Numbered from the stretch's first letter, positions 51,835 to 63,711 are shown. The stretch: 64,000 nucleotides of DNA from Agrypnia vestita (GCA_016648135.1 JADDOH010009995.1:1-64000), one strand, 5' to 3'. A program made the numbers and translations. Notes: generated by a model from the sequence alone, not told the origin.

Positions 51835-52215
51835 AAGGTAACTCATAAAAGCCAAGTTTTTATTATACTCCCTTTGGAAACTGGTTTGACGCTTAACCTA
51901 CGCGTTGGGCTTCGGTCGAGCGACTCCACGAAAGGGAGTAATAAAAAAATTCCAAAAATCCTAAATTGTACTATAATCAGGTTTCGTGTCTACACGACGC
52001 GTTGAAATATTTTCATACAACTTAGTAAGTTGTATGAAAAAACCATTAAAAATTTGAAAAATCCAAAAATTTATTATTTTTTTAACGAAAATTTGATAGA
52101 TCTCCTTGATCGTCGCCACAAGTTTGCTTGCAAAGTTTCAGCTCGATTGGATCACGGGAAAAGGGTTAAAACTCGATCCAAAGTTTTCAAGCAAGCAGAC
52201 ACCACGAGTGGAGTA
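51835..52215. repeat. MITE family 'ACTCCCTTTC', copy 4
   Basis: GTAACTCATAAAAGCCAAGT and TTTATTATACTCCCTTTGG start it. GAAAGGGAGTAATAAAA, a CATACAACTTAGTAAGTTGT palindrome (52012-52031) and TCGATTGGATCACGGGAAAA follow. It is colinear with 14560-14965 and has small deletions near the right end. Confidence 0.75.
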
Positions 52216-52648
52216 ATGAAATGAAATTCAATATAAGCGAGACTGAGGCTCGTCTTGTATTTCGGGCTGATACCAGTTGATGGAGACTCTTAATAATAAT
52301 AATAATAATAATAATAATATAGTCATTTAAAAATAGACTTAAGCACCTTCACCTCGATATTCCGGTAGCCAGTCGCATGTTTTTTGTGTCCACGCTAAAA
52401 CCAGTCTCAAAACATTTGATTATAGATAATTTACCACGCGTAATTAATTTGTATTGACAAATTTAATGGCTTACATATAGTAAAAAAAAATCTTTAGCAC
52501 CTAGCTACATATTTTTTTTTACCTTGAAGTATCTGCACGCAAAAATGTAGAGCATTAAAAAAAATATATTAAGAATTATCTGTTACTTGAAATATTTCAA
52601 AAATTCAGAATATTCAGAGTTTGTCCAAATTTTTCAGAACAGTACTGG
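52216..52648. other. AAT microsatellite and AT-rich DNA
   Basis: A run of about ten AAT units lies at 52289-52319. The rest is AT-rich without a recognised frame. Confidence 0.5.
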
Positions 52649-52966
52649 ATCTTCAAGTTTGTGTTTACTGGGGTATTATGCCGTAGAGTTGCGACCTTTC
52701 GGGCCGACGTTTCGGATCCCAGTGCAGGGTCCATCAACAGAGCTGATGTGTTGTTGTGAATGTTGGTGTTGTGCTTAAGTATCGGTTTGCAATACCGTGC
52801 CGAAGTCATGATGTGTTGTATTGTGTTGTGTGTATGATTCATCTGTTGTCTGATCACTATCTCTGCGGAGTCTGCGACGAGAATGACTTTGAAGCGCCGG
52901 ATACTAAGATGTTTGAAAGGTCGTAACAACACGGCATAATACCCCAGTAAACACAAACTTGAAGAT
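52649..52966. repeat. Inverted-repeat element with hammerhead-like motif
   Basis: CTTCAAGTTTGTGTTTACTG with GGGTATTATGCCG at the left is the reverse complement of the right end, giving arms of about 45 bp. Both strands therefore encode the same SSLCLLGYYAV peptide, which is a palindrome artefact. On the minus strand TTGATGGACC...GGATCCGAAACGTCGG is the recurrent motif. It is related to 44760-45240. Confidence 0.75.
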
Positions 52967-53002
52967 TCCGAGTGGCCGTGAAAATCTAAGTACATTCTCA
53001 GT

Positions 53003-53360
53003 ACTGGATTTTTGTCACAGGGACATCATTAATCAATCGACATATTATAGATGTCTCACAGAGACGAAATTATATTTTTATGGGAATGTAGGTACGGAAG
53101 TCTTTGTATACGTGTTGCAACAATACTCAGGGTGGCTGGCATCCAAAGCATGCCGTATAATTTAAATGTATACAACTTCCAAAATTTAGTAGACATGGCA
53201 TTCTTTCATGGGTGGAATGGCGAACGTGACGTTGTGTAAAGTGATCACTTAAGCTAGCCGTACGATAGATCGTAAGCCCTATGAACACCCAGAGACTTCC
53301 ATACCTACTTTCCCATAAAAATATGATTTCGTCTCTGTGAGACATCTATAATGTATTCAT
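53003..53360. repeat. Short foldback-family element
   Basis: The left arm (about 53040-53107) and right arm (about 53286-53355) are inverted copies containing CTCACAGAGACGAAAT and TTTTTATGGGAA. The outer end motif CAGTACTGGATTTTTGTCAC is at 52998. It is a shorter, internally deleted relative of the palindrome at 4331-5090. Confidence 0.75.
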
Positions 53361-53364
53361 ATTA

Positions 53365-53760
53365 GAAATTCTTCTTCTTTTTCTTTTGTTAGATCTTTGA
53401 TTTGTATTGACAGGTCAGTCCTGGTCTTGTGATGAGGACGTCCAGCTTTCTCTCCATCTCTTTGGTGGTCTCCCTGCCGGTCGGCGCCCCTCTGGAGTCC
53501 TGCGTATCACGGCTCTGGGAAGTCTCGTCTGGTCTATTCTCTCGACGTGGTCCCTCCAGAAACGCCTTCTCTGCCTGCAATGTCTTGCAAGTATGTCGCA
53601 GGTTCTGCGTATTTCCGCATTGTGTACTCTGTCTTCAACTCGGTAATTCTGAGAAGGTGTTTAGTTTTCACCATGTCCGCTCTTGCTTCGGTACAGTATT
53701 TCACGATAGGTCTTATGCATGTTTTATATATTCTGACTTTGCTTTCCACTAGCATATGCT
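53365..53760 (-). pseudogene. RTE-type LINE C-terminal fragment
   Basis: The minus strand reads VRIYKTCIRPIVKYCTEARA, KHLLRITELKTEYTMRKYAE, then after a frameshift RENRPDETSQSRDTQDSRG and APTGRETTKEMERKLDVLIT. This is the YKT.IRPI..Y..E......K..LR..E.......G...DR motif order of RTE-clade polyproteins, ending in a GAAGAAG-type tail at 53369-53385. It is 5'-truncated. Confidence 0.75.
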
Positions 53761-54254
53761 TATTGACCCGAGTGTTTCTTAAGTATCCGCAGATAACCGC
53801 TGCTTTGTTTGTCTGATATCAACAATTATGGTGTAAAAATACCTACTCAAATAACGGTATTTCTGAAAATATTATATGTAAAAGAGTTAATTAAAAATAA
53901 TTTACAGGTGGATGCCTTGATCACGAGTCGAAAATGTTCAAGGAACAGTTACCTAAAATGAATAGTTATTGAGATATGCAATATTTTATAAATTTGCATT
54001 TTTTTAAATGTCTGGGAGTAATTTCGTGAATGCGACGATGAAGTAGGAATGAAAGAAGTTTCGATTTTTAATTTACTATTTTTTTTCGGAATATTAAACT
54101 TTGACATTAGGCGTCGGAAGAAAATGTCAAATTTGACAACTTGATTTGGAACAAAACTATTTAAAAAAAATAATGTACAACATATATTTTATCGATTCTG
54201 ACAAAAAAAAATTGGTTATAAAAGAATTTTATTCTAAATGGAGCGATTTAATTA
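53761..54254. other. No gene seen
   Basis: AT-rich DNA. It contains TTTGGAACAAAACTATTTAA-type sequence but no identified repeat end or frame. Confidence 0.4.
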
Positions 54255-54505
54255 AAAAAAGATATATAATGCAAGTGTGGATGGCGCCAGAAAGAGAGGG
54301 CGACCGCGGAAGACGTGGCGTGACCAGATTAACCAGATACTGGAAGATGGTCCCGTTAGAAACCCCAACAACCGGCGAGCATGCAAAGATGTATGAATGT
54401 GGATGAGGCTAGAGTTGTATGTCAGGACAGAAAAGTGTGGCGCTCTATCCTCTCTGCCTACTTCCACGGAGAAACGGCGTGATGGCAAGTAAGTAAGAAA
54501 GTAAT
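54255..54505 (+). pseudogene. LINE C-terminal fragment, TTAG-tail family
   Basis: The frame reads VDGARKRGRPRKTWRDQINQ, ILEDGPVRNPNNRRACKDV and a stop. A shifted frame then gives VCQDRKVWRSILSAYFHGET. The tail is CAAGTAAGTAAG. It is colinear with 19850-20080 and is the least frameshifted copy over the GRPRKTW block. Confidence 0.8.
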
Positions 54506-54914
54506 AATACCTGTTAAGAAAAATATAAATAAAATCAGCTGTTCGTTTGTCGAACACTTTTTAAAAATAAGACTGTTATATGCGATATATTATATTCAAA
54601 TGCATGTTTAATAGTACCTGTCTATCTTTTTGGTTCGAAACCACTTTTTTGGGTATTTCACACGATATTAAGGTTTTCTCTGCGAGTGCGAATAAATAAA
54701 AAATTTTGAAATTTTTTATGTGTAACATCTTTACGCTTGGTTCATGGGAAGCCGCAGACTTCTTTACCGACAAATCCAAACTACTGTAAGCAGTTTGGCT
54801 AGTCGGTATCGGACAAGTTATTGGGGGTTACGGAGAAACGAAAGAAGCGTTACTAAAAAATTTACTGCGAAAACTTTTTACATATTATTTAGCGACTACT
54901 GTAAGACTCGCTCA
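54506..54914. other. No gene seen
   Basis: AT-rich DNA with a short less-AT-rich patch near 54740-54830. No recognised frame. Confidence 0.4.
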
Positions 54915-55518
54915 ATTTTTGATGTGTAGCATCTTTCCTCTCGATTTCCTGCAATCTGTGGCAATGATATCGTGAAAAAGGACGGAAATGCGTGACAGGA
55001 AATAAGACGCGCGCAATTTCATTTAACCAATGAGCGAGCACGGAGCACGTGCAATGGACAAACAATCATCATTTATAAAAAAATCAATGTCCAGCAAGTG
55101 CTATCACAGCGAAAACGCACACTACCAGCAAATGCTTTTGATTTTGTATATATGTTGCGAGACTGGTGTCAAGCGTGTGGATGTTGTAACTTTGATATAT
55201 TTCGGCTTAAATCTTTGAAACTATCCAATAAATACTTAATTTTTTTTACATTAATGTTAACAATAACTACCCTTAACGATTTACATTCTCAAATTTTATG
55301 TAATTTATGTGATTATTTTTACATATTTATTCAAAGTTTTCATACAATATGTATGACGGCACACTACCGCCATCTATGAAAATAAATAAAAACATATAAT
55401 TGACCAAACACATTTCTAAAAAAAATCTATATACGGTATACGGTACCCACCTAGTGCGGCAAAATTGAATAATAAATAAATGCACATAGGTACATTTTCT
55501 TTACTTTTGCATTTACTA

Positions 55519-55568
<50 letters not shown>

Positions 55569-55695
55569 AGATTTACAATTATAAATAAAAGTGTTGACAG
55601 TATTGATAAGTGCTGCACAATTGATATTTTTAATTGTGAGATGTCAAATGTTACACATCACATGCGACTACTATAAGGCACGCTCATTTTTTTAA
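54915..55695 (+). repeat. Unclassified interspersed repeat, copy B
   Basis: It is colinear with 1650-2270, with the same AATAAA-containing block and the same right-hand words (AATTGATATTTTTAATTGTG, TGTTACACATCAC). A (TA)n run at 55522-55566 lies inside and is absent from copy A, so it expanded after the copies separated. Confidence 0.7.
55522..55566. repeat. (TA)n microsatellite
   Basis: About 22 uninterrupted TA units within the copy B repeat. Confidence 0.95.
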
Positions 55696-56380
55696 ATATA
55701 ACTGATTACTTTTTTGCAAAACACTGAAAATTAATTACATTAACTTATATCGATTATGAACAATTCATTCATTTATCATAAGTCAAATAAAATGATAAAA
55801 ACCTTGTATAAAAATCTATTTTCAATTGCTGATTATGAAATCATTATAGCTGATTGTAGTACATACAAAAATGCAGTATAACAGCCGAAGATGCAGCGGA
55901 ATAATACTCTCGATGCAAGGATGCACAATACAAGGATGTCCATTTTCTCAACAGTGCGTCATCAAAATAAGAGTCAGGATATTATCACCCTTTTCGACTT
56001 CAATAAACACTACAACAAGTACCATTTTCCCTTATCTCATTATCACAAATCAAAATGACATTATTCGACGCATTCACACCTAAAACATTACTAACAAAGA
56101 ATCAATTTCCAAAACGATCCTCGCCTCCCGACTTACTTCTCTAAGAACAAAACCGAATACAACAAAAGGATTTTGAATTAGGGCATGCTTTAAAATGTGG
56201 ATTCATAATTTCACCCTATAAAATCGAATCTTGTATTGTGATCAAAGCGAAGAAGCCGAAAAAATTACGCACAGATTTCATTAAAACCATCAAGTAAAAT
56301 ACAGTCACCTAGTAAAGAAGAACAAGATAAATGCGGGAGATAGAACCAAAATAGATCGTCAGTTGACCATTTTTACTAGT
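55696..56380. other. No gene seen
   Basis: AT-rich DNA. A 70-codon plus frame at 55871-56083 has no recognised domain. Confidence 0.4.
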
Positions 56381-56740
56381 TGGTGTAAGGCTGTAACAAA
56401 ACGGTTCTCGGTCGGACGGAGCATTAAGCACTTTTTTGAACGAAAGTCCATTTTTGTTTGTTTTTCAAATAAGATCGCGGCAGATCCTCTGTTCTTGTTT
56501 ATTTGTGGGTTCTTTTTTGTTGTTTTCTGCTCCCATTTCTGTTTTTTCTTCGGCCCGGCGGACGGCGTTTTTGATGCGGGGAATTTTATATGAGGCATTT
56601 CCACGGAGGCATCCTAACCCTTTCTGCGCGACTGTCGCATCGGGGAGGAATTCGCTAGAAATGTCGCGTGGTGCGGGACTTGTTATAATTCCATGTGCGA
56701 CTAGATTTCGAGGCGAATTAAAGTGTTTTTAGAGCGAAGA
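56381..56740. other. Moderate-GC unique segment
   Basis: Overlapping frames of 76-98 codons run on both strands through GC-richer DNA (TTCGGCCCGGCGGACGGCGT, ATGTCGCGTGGTGCGGGACT). No motif was recognised and no splice pair stands out. It is an exon or regulatory candidate only by composition. Confidence 0.3.
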
Positions 56741-56924
56741 CAATTTTTGAAGAATTTTAACGTAAATGTATTAAAACACACATAGCTAATAATTTACTTC
56801 GAATGTATACAATTGAAGGCGTTCTTGTAAAAAGGGTCTATATGCAAAGACAAAAGGATTTTACAGGAGAGAGAAAAAATAATAAGTGAAATAAATAACC
56901 ATAATTTCAGTTTTTTAATTAACG
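56741..56924. other. No gene seen
   Basis: Short AT-rich interval; nothing recognised. Confidence 0.4.
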
Positions 56925-57250
56925 TATATTATAGATGTCCCACAGAGACGAAACTGTATTTTTATGAGAAGGTAGGTATAGAATTTTAGGTGTACATATG
57001 GATTACGACCTATCGTACGGCTGGCTTAATGTAGACAATGTAACGTTCGCCATTTTCACCCATGATAGAATATACCATGTCTACTAATTTTTGGAAGTTG
57101 TATATATATTTAAATTACGTACCACGTTTTACATGTGTGTTGTAAGCATCCTCCACGCGGCTTTTTCATTACCCCTAAATGCCCACAAATGTTGCTAATT
57201 GTTCTAATCGCTAAATGACATTTGCTTCGTATGATCGCTCGCTAGTCGCC
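56925..57250 (+). repeat. Foldback-family half copy
   Basis: It runs in the order of the left arm at 4331-4661: TATATTATAGATGTCCCACA, GAGACGAAACTG, GGATTACGACCTATCGTACG, CACCCATGATAGAATATACC, TTTTTGGAAGTTGTATATAT, then CACGCGGC and ATTACCCCTAAATGCCCACA. Only one arm is present. Confidence 0.75.
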
Positions 57251-57332
57251 ATTTGAACATTTTTAATAATGGTTATTTTATTAATAATATTATTAATATT
57301 TAAAGCATTAACTTTGTGGTTAGACATTATAA

Positions 57333-57687
57333 CAGATTGTTAGTTAACTTTGTAAAAACCACTACCAGATTTTAGGTCTACCGAGAGGGGGCGGGGTCTA
57401 AGTAGGTGTTACCCCATCTTTTGTGAACATTAAATTAAACAAAGGGCTATAGGGAGAATCAATTTCTCCTCTCAGTCTCTTTCGGTAGATCCCTGATGGT
57501 TCATTAGGCTAATCAGTGCATGTTTGTCTCTGACAAGACTAACACGCATGTGATGAATTATTGGTGGAAGTGTAACAATACTATGGTTGAGGTGTGTAGT
57601 GTTGTGAATGTAGTGGTGACGGGTACGTCTCGAAACCGGTAGACCTAAAATCTGGTAGTGGTTTTTATAAAGTTAACTAACAATCTG
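57333..57687. repeat. 355-bp inverted-repeat element
   Basis: CAGATTGTTAGTTAACTTTG with AAAAACCACTACCAGATTTT at the left is repeated inverted at the right end (AATCTGGTAGTGGTTTTTAT..GTTAACTAACAATCTG), giving arms of about 50 bp. Next to the right arm, GGTGACGGGTACGTCTCGAAACCGG resembles the recurrent GAAAC motif. No coding trace. Confidence 0.8.
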
Positions 57688-57779
57688 ATATGGTTATTTT
57701 ATTTTAAACGTTTTAACAGGGTTTTATGCCAAATTACATAAGTGAAGTCCATCATAAATACACATATGCTTGAATCACA

Positions 57780-57935
57780 TATTTTTATTATGACCTCACC
57801 GGAAATCTAAACTGGAACCCTCGGTGTGAGAAGCCAGTCTTGCCCACTGGGCTACGAGTGCTTGAACTTAAACTTGAATATTCTAACCACCCGGCGGTGT
57901 GATTTTTATAGCTACAGTGCTCCCCCTGCCGCTCA
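57780..57935 (-). repeat. tRNA-like SINE head, fourth type
   Basis: On the minus strand GCCCAGTGGGCAAGACTGGC (A-box region) and GAGGGTTCCAGTTTAG (B-box-like) are spaced like a tRNA head. The B box is degenerate. A functional tRNA is unlikely. Confidence 0.35.
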
Positions 57936-59354
57936 CAAACCTTTAACAACGCCGGACTACTCCAAAGTAATCCATGCGACTCTGGAACACTCCACATTTT
58001 TTTTTATCACGCGTGTATGGCAGGTTTCCACTGTATTCTATAGTAACATACATTCATTCATGTGAACTCTTCTCTTCGAAACAAATGTGGCCGATTAAAA
58101 GGAAAAAGGCAAAGAGAAAGACCAATAAAACAAAAAAAATCTACAACAACCCAACATACTGCGATGTATTGGTTTATAAGAAGCGATTGCAAGATCTTGA
58201 TGGTATTGACATATCGCAGATGCATTGGACGATGACCAAGTGATGTTAACAGCAAGCAGTCAGACTATAAAAGGGCCTCCCACGAGCACCCGACCGGATA
58301 GTCCAGTTTTTCTGAAGCTAGCGGAACTGACATACGATTATTAGTGTATTTGAAAAGGTTAAGCGAGTTGATTATTATGATATGTAATTAAGATTGTGTT
58401 AATTTGCTTAAGTAGGGAGTTTTATAGAGCTCGATGAACGTTAAATATCTTCTTCTATGTGTGCTATTATTGGTGAATTATCTTGTGCATGATGTATAAC
58501 ATTCGACAGTAAGCTAATGTCTGATCAAAGATAATCTAATTCTACGCACATCTGTTTTGCCTTCTATGATATCTTCTTCAGCGTAATGAGTTGTGAGTAA
58601 TCGTGGTTCTTACTGCGCGAACAAGTTTAAAGTACGCAATTTTTTAACGTTTGAGCAGTATTTATTCTATTTGTACGCTTAGCAGCTGTAATTACATATT
58701 AATTTTCCTGATTTATCCATGCCTGTTAGTACCTCTCTGTACTTTGTAAACTTTGTAATTTTTAATAATAATTAATAATAAAAAATACTTTGTAAAACAT
58801 CTTCATGCATTGTAAGCTTCAATTCGAATAAAATAAAAAATGCACGTAGTTCTGAAGAAAGCGACCAACCCACATAATGCTAAAAATGAGTTATATGCGG
58901 GTTTGGACACCTCAATAGCATATATTTATGTGCTAAAAACGTGGAAGATCTAAGTGCTAGAGTTTTTTATAAATTCTATATTTTTCTAACACAAATTACA
59001 GCCATTAATCACCTCTTAAGTTTTTAACTTAATTCTTAAACTCAAAAAAGTGGTTTGACTGTTTTCTGTGGCTTCAAATTTATAAACCCTTGGCAAAAAA
59101 ATAAAGTTCATGTGGTTTGAACGCATTATGCAACTTTTTAATTCTACTGTTACTGCACGGTAATAATTTTGTAGAAAACATCTAAGAGGGTTGAACATTT
59201 CTACGCCTCAGATAATACTTTTTATTTCATGGTTTATCAAATTCATAGAACTTTGAATCCATATAGAAAAAATTAAGTTCTATTTCTAGTAGATTTTGAC
59301 ATTATGTAAAAAGAATCCAACAGTAAAACGTGTCATATCTTCGCAAATAAAAGT
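57936..59354. other. No gene seen
   Basis: Mostly AT-rich DNA. At 58080-58245 lysine-rich frames (KRQRERPIKQKK in one frame) could be a decayed LINE C-terminus, but the evidence is too weak to call. A less-AT-rich patch at 58255-58320 has no usable frame. Confidence 0.4.
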
Positions 59355-59762
59355 ATCTTTAATATAATTAATAGAAATAAACTTAGTTTTCACCACTTTT
59401 GTATTGAAAATATCAACATGTTTCCAGAGCCCATGGCCCCTTTGTCAGGATACAATTGTGTACTATCAAAATTAAATTTAAAAATCGAAGTATAGATAAT
59501 CAAAATATTAAAAACTTATATATGGAAGATGAATAATAATAAAGTACCTACCTAAAATTAAAATAAATTAAAAGATAACTATTTGTAAAAAGGACCTGGT
59601 TATTTATAATATTCAATTTACTACAAACACTTTTTCTTATTTCCGAAATGTCTAATTTATCAAACTGTGATTCTGTCTAATTTATATGTTAATGTGTTTA
59701 TACTAAGTTTACTTCTATTAATAATGTCACCACAAAATTAGTTTGCTGTTTTTGAAGAAAAA
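59355..59762 (-). repeat. Penelope-like foldback family, half copy
   Basis: TATCAACATGTTTCCAGAGC, GGCCCCTTTGTCAGGATACA and AAAAAGGACCTGGTTATTTA place it in the family. It ends with AATGTCACCACAAAATTAGT and GTTTTTGAAG. On the minus strand it carries CTGACAAAG - stem - GGAAAC, a decayed motif. Confidence 0.7.
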
Positions 59763-60279
59763 GTATCTTTATTATAATTACAATAAAAAACATATGAACT
59801 ATGTATAAGCCCTTTAAATTAAATATCGATGTATTGGGTTTTTGCAAGTTCAGATTTTTTGAAGCCATTTATTCAGTTCCATGTTTTTATGGTTGGACGC
59901 TTCCTGCAGAACCACGTCCGAATAAACAAAACTATTATTTTATTTTCAACAAAAAATGTTTAGACGGCGATCGCGGCGAAAGCGTTAACTGAAATTTCGC
60001 TCCATAAGGGAATTTCTGGCCCGTTAACTGTTCTTAGTTGTCTGACGATTCTTTGGCGATAGTCAGTTGTCTTTTTCACTTTGTTTTGCTTTTGTTTTGG
60101 CCAAAAGTCAGGCTGCAAACGGTAGCTGGAATCGGTAATTTGCAGGTGGGCACGGCTCGTCTAAGCTATGAAATGTCAATGAAAAACGCACTGCACTTGT
60201 ATTTTTATATTAACAACAATATTTTTTTATGTAAGATATAATTTAACATGTCTCATAAAGACGAAGTCCGAAATTATAC
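59763..60279. other. No gene seen; moderate-GC patch
   Basis: From 59930 to 60170 the DNA is less AT-rich (GGCGATCGCGGCGAAAGCGT), with short frames but no recognised motif. Confidence 0.35.
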
Positions 60280-60630
60280 TATAATTATTAATTTTTTAAC
60301 GAAAATTTACATTCGTAGTGAAGTACCTATTATGCATACCGACGGAGTAATTCAAATTTAGAAAATATTCCGCGACGATATCAGGCCGCCGTAATAAAAC
60401 TTTTCTAATGATTCCAATTTGAAAAAACCAATAAAATTTCTAAAAATCCGAAATTATACTATAATTTTTTTTTTTAACTATAATTTGATAGATCTTCTTG
60501 ATCGTCGCCACGAGTCTACTTGCAAAGTTTCAGCTCGATTGGATCACGGGAAAAGGGTTAAAAATCGATCCAAAGTTTTTTCGAAGGCAAGCCGGCAAGC
60601 CGGCAAGCAAGCAGACGCCACGAGTTAAAA
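60280..60630. repeat. MITE family 'ACTCCCTTTC', copy 5
   Basis: TCTTGATCGTCGCCACGAGT, TTTCAGCTCGATTGGATCAC and GACGCCACGAGTTAAAAGAA are all present. The left end is rearranged. A short triplication of GGCAAGCC/GGCAAGCA near 60585-60612 distinguishes this copy. Confidence 0.7.
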
Positions 60631-60966
60631 GAAAGGACAAGTACCTATAAAACATGAAGCCAATTTGAGATAACCCTTTTTAATGTATTTGCAACCGAAT
60701 GGTTTTGGGTTGTTCGAGATACATGTTCTATTATTTTATTTTCAAATTGTTCGTAAGGTAATGGAATCATACAAAAGTGCATTTTCTAAAGAAAAGTTTT
60801 TTTTTTTAAATAGGGATGTGAACACGGAATATATTTATCTAAATGCTTGGTCTATGAAATATGCAGTATATGCCTAAACTATCGATAGTTAATTGCTAAA
60901 CTATCAATAGTTAGATAATTGCTAAATACGTGGTACCTAGTTTATGCTGAGTAAGCCTAATAATTT
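60631..60966. other. AT-rich DNA with a SINE tail
   Basis: At about 60806-60870 AAATAGGGATGTGAACACGG and ATGCTTGGTCTATGAAAT are the decayed 3' end of the SINE family in minus orientation. A short repeat of CTATCGATAGTTA / CTATCAATAGTTA follows at 60879-60912. Confidence 0.5.
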
Positions 60967-61430
60967 ACAGATGTCTCATAAAGACGAAGCTACTTTTATA
61001 TGAGAAAGTAGGTCTGAAAGACTTTTTTTAGGGTGTTCATAGGGATTACAACCTACCGTACAAGTGTGGCTTAAATAAGATAAGATTAACAAATTTTCGA
61101 ATATTCAAGGGCAAATTATTTCCTTTTATAATTAAATAACGTCACCACATTTATAATAAATGACATAAATTTACACCCATAGGAGTTTTTTTCAAGATAT
61201 TATATATTACAGATGTCTCGTAAAGACGAAGCTACTTTTATATGAGAAAGTAAGTCTGAAAGACTTTTTTTGGGTGTTCATAGGACTTACAACCTATTAT
61301 CGTACGGCTGGCTTAAGTAAGATAAGATTAACAAACTTTCGAATATTCAAGGGCAAATTATTTCCTTTTAAAAATAAATAAAGTCACCACATTTATAATT
61401 AATAACATAAATTTACACACATAGATATGT
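60967..61430 (+). repeat. Tandem duplication (242 bp) of a foldback-family fragment
   Basis: The units start at 60967 and 61209, each with ACAGATGTCTC(A/G)TAAAGACG. Each runs through TTTATATGAGAAAGTA, GGGTGTTCATAGG, AGATAAGATTAACAAA and CACCACATTTATAAT. The duplicated DNA is itself a foldback-family end. Confidence 0.85.
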
Positions 61431-62402
61431 ATGTAATATATGTTTATTAATTCTTCAAGTCTTTTTAATAAATTTCAACTTTATATCGTTTATTTAATTC
61501 CGTCTTTTTGCATTTTTCTGATCATTTGGTTTCTTAGTTATGAGTCTATCGTTTGATAGTTTAATAATTAATATTTTTTTATTCTAAATCTATTTTTGCA
61601 TCTTTTTATTGATAATTTTTCAAATACATTTTATAATAATTTTAATATTTTTTACTGTTTGTTTCTCAAGATATAATTATGTTTCGGACTTCGTATAAAA
61701 GATTTCTATACACGTTTTTCATAAAACTAGCTTCTTCCTCCCTGTGAGACTCCTATAATTTATCTTAATTAAAAAATAAAATGTATGTAGAATAAAAATG
61801 TTAATGTATAATTGATATTTAATTTCCATGAAATGTTTCAATTTTTCTACGTGTATATTATATATCTGGTATATTTTAGTATCCGATAGACAAAGTACAT
61901 ACATAGGTATACGATATCTAAAATAATCATATTAAGATTTTTTGATCGTTGTGAAGGTAAAATTTTGATTAAAATTTTGTTAAAAACTTAAACTGATCCT
62001 ATTATTAAACTGGATGCAAATTTAAACCTAGCATTTCATGGAGGAAAATACTATATTTAATCAATTTCTCAGTGCCAACATTAGATCCGCTTACTACACT
62101 AATATAATATTAATTTAGGTACTTTAGTCGTTATTAATGCCAAAATTAGATAATTTAGGAAAAAAGTTTGAGTTAAGGAAAACAGAGACTGTAATAGACC
62201 AATGCATCGGTCAATCTTTTAGAAATGTCAAAATTATAAGTAGGTACTTAAAGAGCACCATCGTTGGTGCAATAATCATTATATTCATTCAAGTAGGTAC
62301 TTTTGTATCCATCACACAAAAAGGTAATATAAAAAAATTAAAGTTAAGAAATTAAAATAAATTTGAACTCGGGTATTAATTTGCTTAACAATATTAAATT
62401 CA
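61431..62402. other. No gene seen; one foldback end
   Basis: AT-rich DNA. At about 61700-61765, ACTAGCTTCTTCCTCCCTGTGAGACTC-like sequence (split across these words) is a decayed foldback-family end. Nothing else was recognised. Confidence 0.45.
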
Positions 62403-62904
62403 GAATTTATAGATGTGACATTCTATCATGGGTGGAAATGGTGAACGTAACTCAGTGTAAAGTGATCACTTATGCCAACAGTACGATACATCGTAAGCCC
62501 TATGAACATCCAAAGACTTCCATACCTACTTTCCCATAAAAATAATATAATTTCGTCTGTATGAGACATCTATAATATATCTTGATTAATGATGGACCCT
62601 ACTGGATAAAAATCCAGTAGGTACTATGTTCTACGAAAAATTTAGACAAACTCAAAATATTTTGAATATAATTTTATATTTTATTACTCAAGATTCGAGA
62701 GAATCAGAATCTCTCATCTACAGGTGATATATTAAACTGACTTCGTTCAAATATAGGAAAAAATACGTGGATTAGATGTGAATACTTATTAATTTAAAAA
62801 GGTATTAATTAGGTACTGAACAAAGGAGCTAATTGGTGCAAATATGATTAGTTATAACGGGAATACGGAGAATAGAGGAGAAGAGTTAGTGAATATAATA
62901 TTTT

Positions 62905-63345
62905 CTTCTTCAAAAACAACAATTTTTATTTATTTTTATGTTATATTTTTTTATCTTATGTTTATGTTATAAATAATTATAATATCACCACAAAAAGTTT
63001 GTGGTGACATTGTAATTATAATTTGTAGAATTAAACGTTGTTTACACCATATTTTTATTGAAAAAAAAATCAACATATTTCAGAGCCCATGGCCCCTTCG
63101 TCAGGATACAAATGTACCTATACTAACAAAATTAAATGTAAAAATCAAAGTAGAGATAATCACAATTCGATTTTTAAATAATTTTTTTTAGCATACAATT
63201 GTATCCTGACGAAGGGGACATGGGCTCTGAAACATGTTGATTTTTTTCAATAAAAAAGTTGTGTAAACAAAGTTTAGTTCTATAAATTATAATTATAATG
63301 TCACCACAAAATAATTTTACTGTTTTTGAAGAAGAAAATATTATA
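62905..63345. repeat. Penelope-like foldback repeat at palindrome centre
   Basis: Left and right halves are inverted copies: TTCTTCTTCAAAAACAACA, TTTGTGGTGACATTGTAATT and TCAACATATTTCAGAGCCCA at left, and CCTGACGAAGGGGACATGGG, GCTCTGAAACATGTTGAT and GTCACCACAAAATAATTTTA at right. Each half carries the recurrent CTGACGAAG - stem - GAAAC motif. Confidence 0.75.
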
Positions 63346-63711
63346 TTCACTAACTCTTCTCCTCCATTCTCCGTATTCCCGTTATAACTAATCATATTTA
63401 CACCAGCTAGCTCCTTTGTTCAGTACCTAATTAATACCTTTTTAAATTAATAAGTATTCCCATCTAATCCACGTATTTTTTTCTATATTTGAACGAAGTC
63501 ATTTTAATACTTCACCTGTAGATGGGAGAGTCTAATTCTCTCGAATCTCGAGTAATAAAATATAAAATTATAGTCAAGATATATTATAGATGTGTCATAC
63601 GATGAAAATATTATATTTTATGGGAAAGTAGGTATGGAAGCCTTTGGGTGTTCATAGGGCTTACGATGTATCGTACGGCTGGCTTAAGTGATCCCTTTAC
63701 ACAGTGTAACG

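Noticed and set aside
52289..52319. CRISPR-like or functional short repeat
   Set aside because: It is a plain AAT microsatellite. No spaced direct repeats of CRISPR type occur anywhere in the window.
52587..52995. Frames on both strands containing the same SSLCLLGYYAV peptide
   Set aside because: The peptide appears on opposite strands only because the element's ends are inverted repeats. It is not a duplicated gene.
53051..53345. Frames on both strands beginning MSHRDEIIFLW
   Set aside because: Same reason: the arms of a foldback element encode the same peptide in both directions. No protein is implied.
58080..58245. LINE C-terminal remnant
   Set aside because: Lysine- and arginine-rich frames are suggestive, but none of the family motif words could be aligned with confidence.
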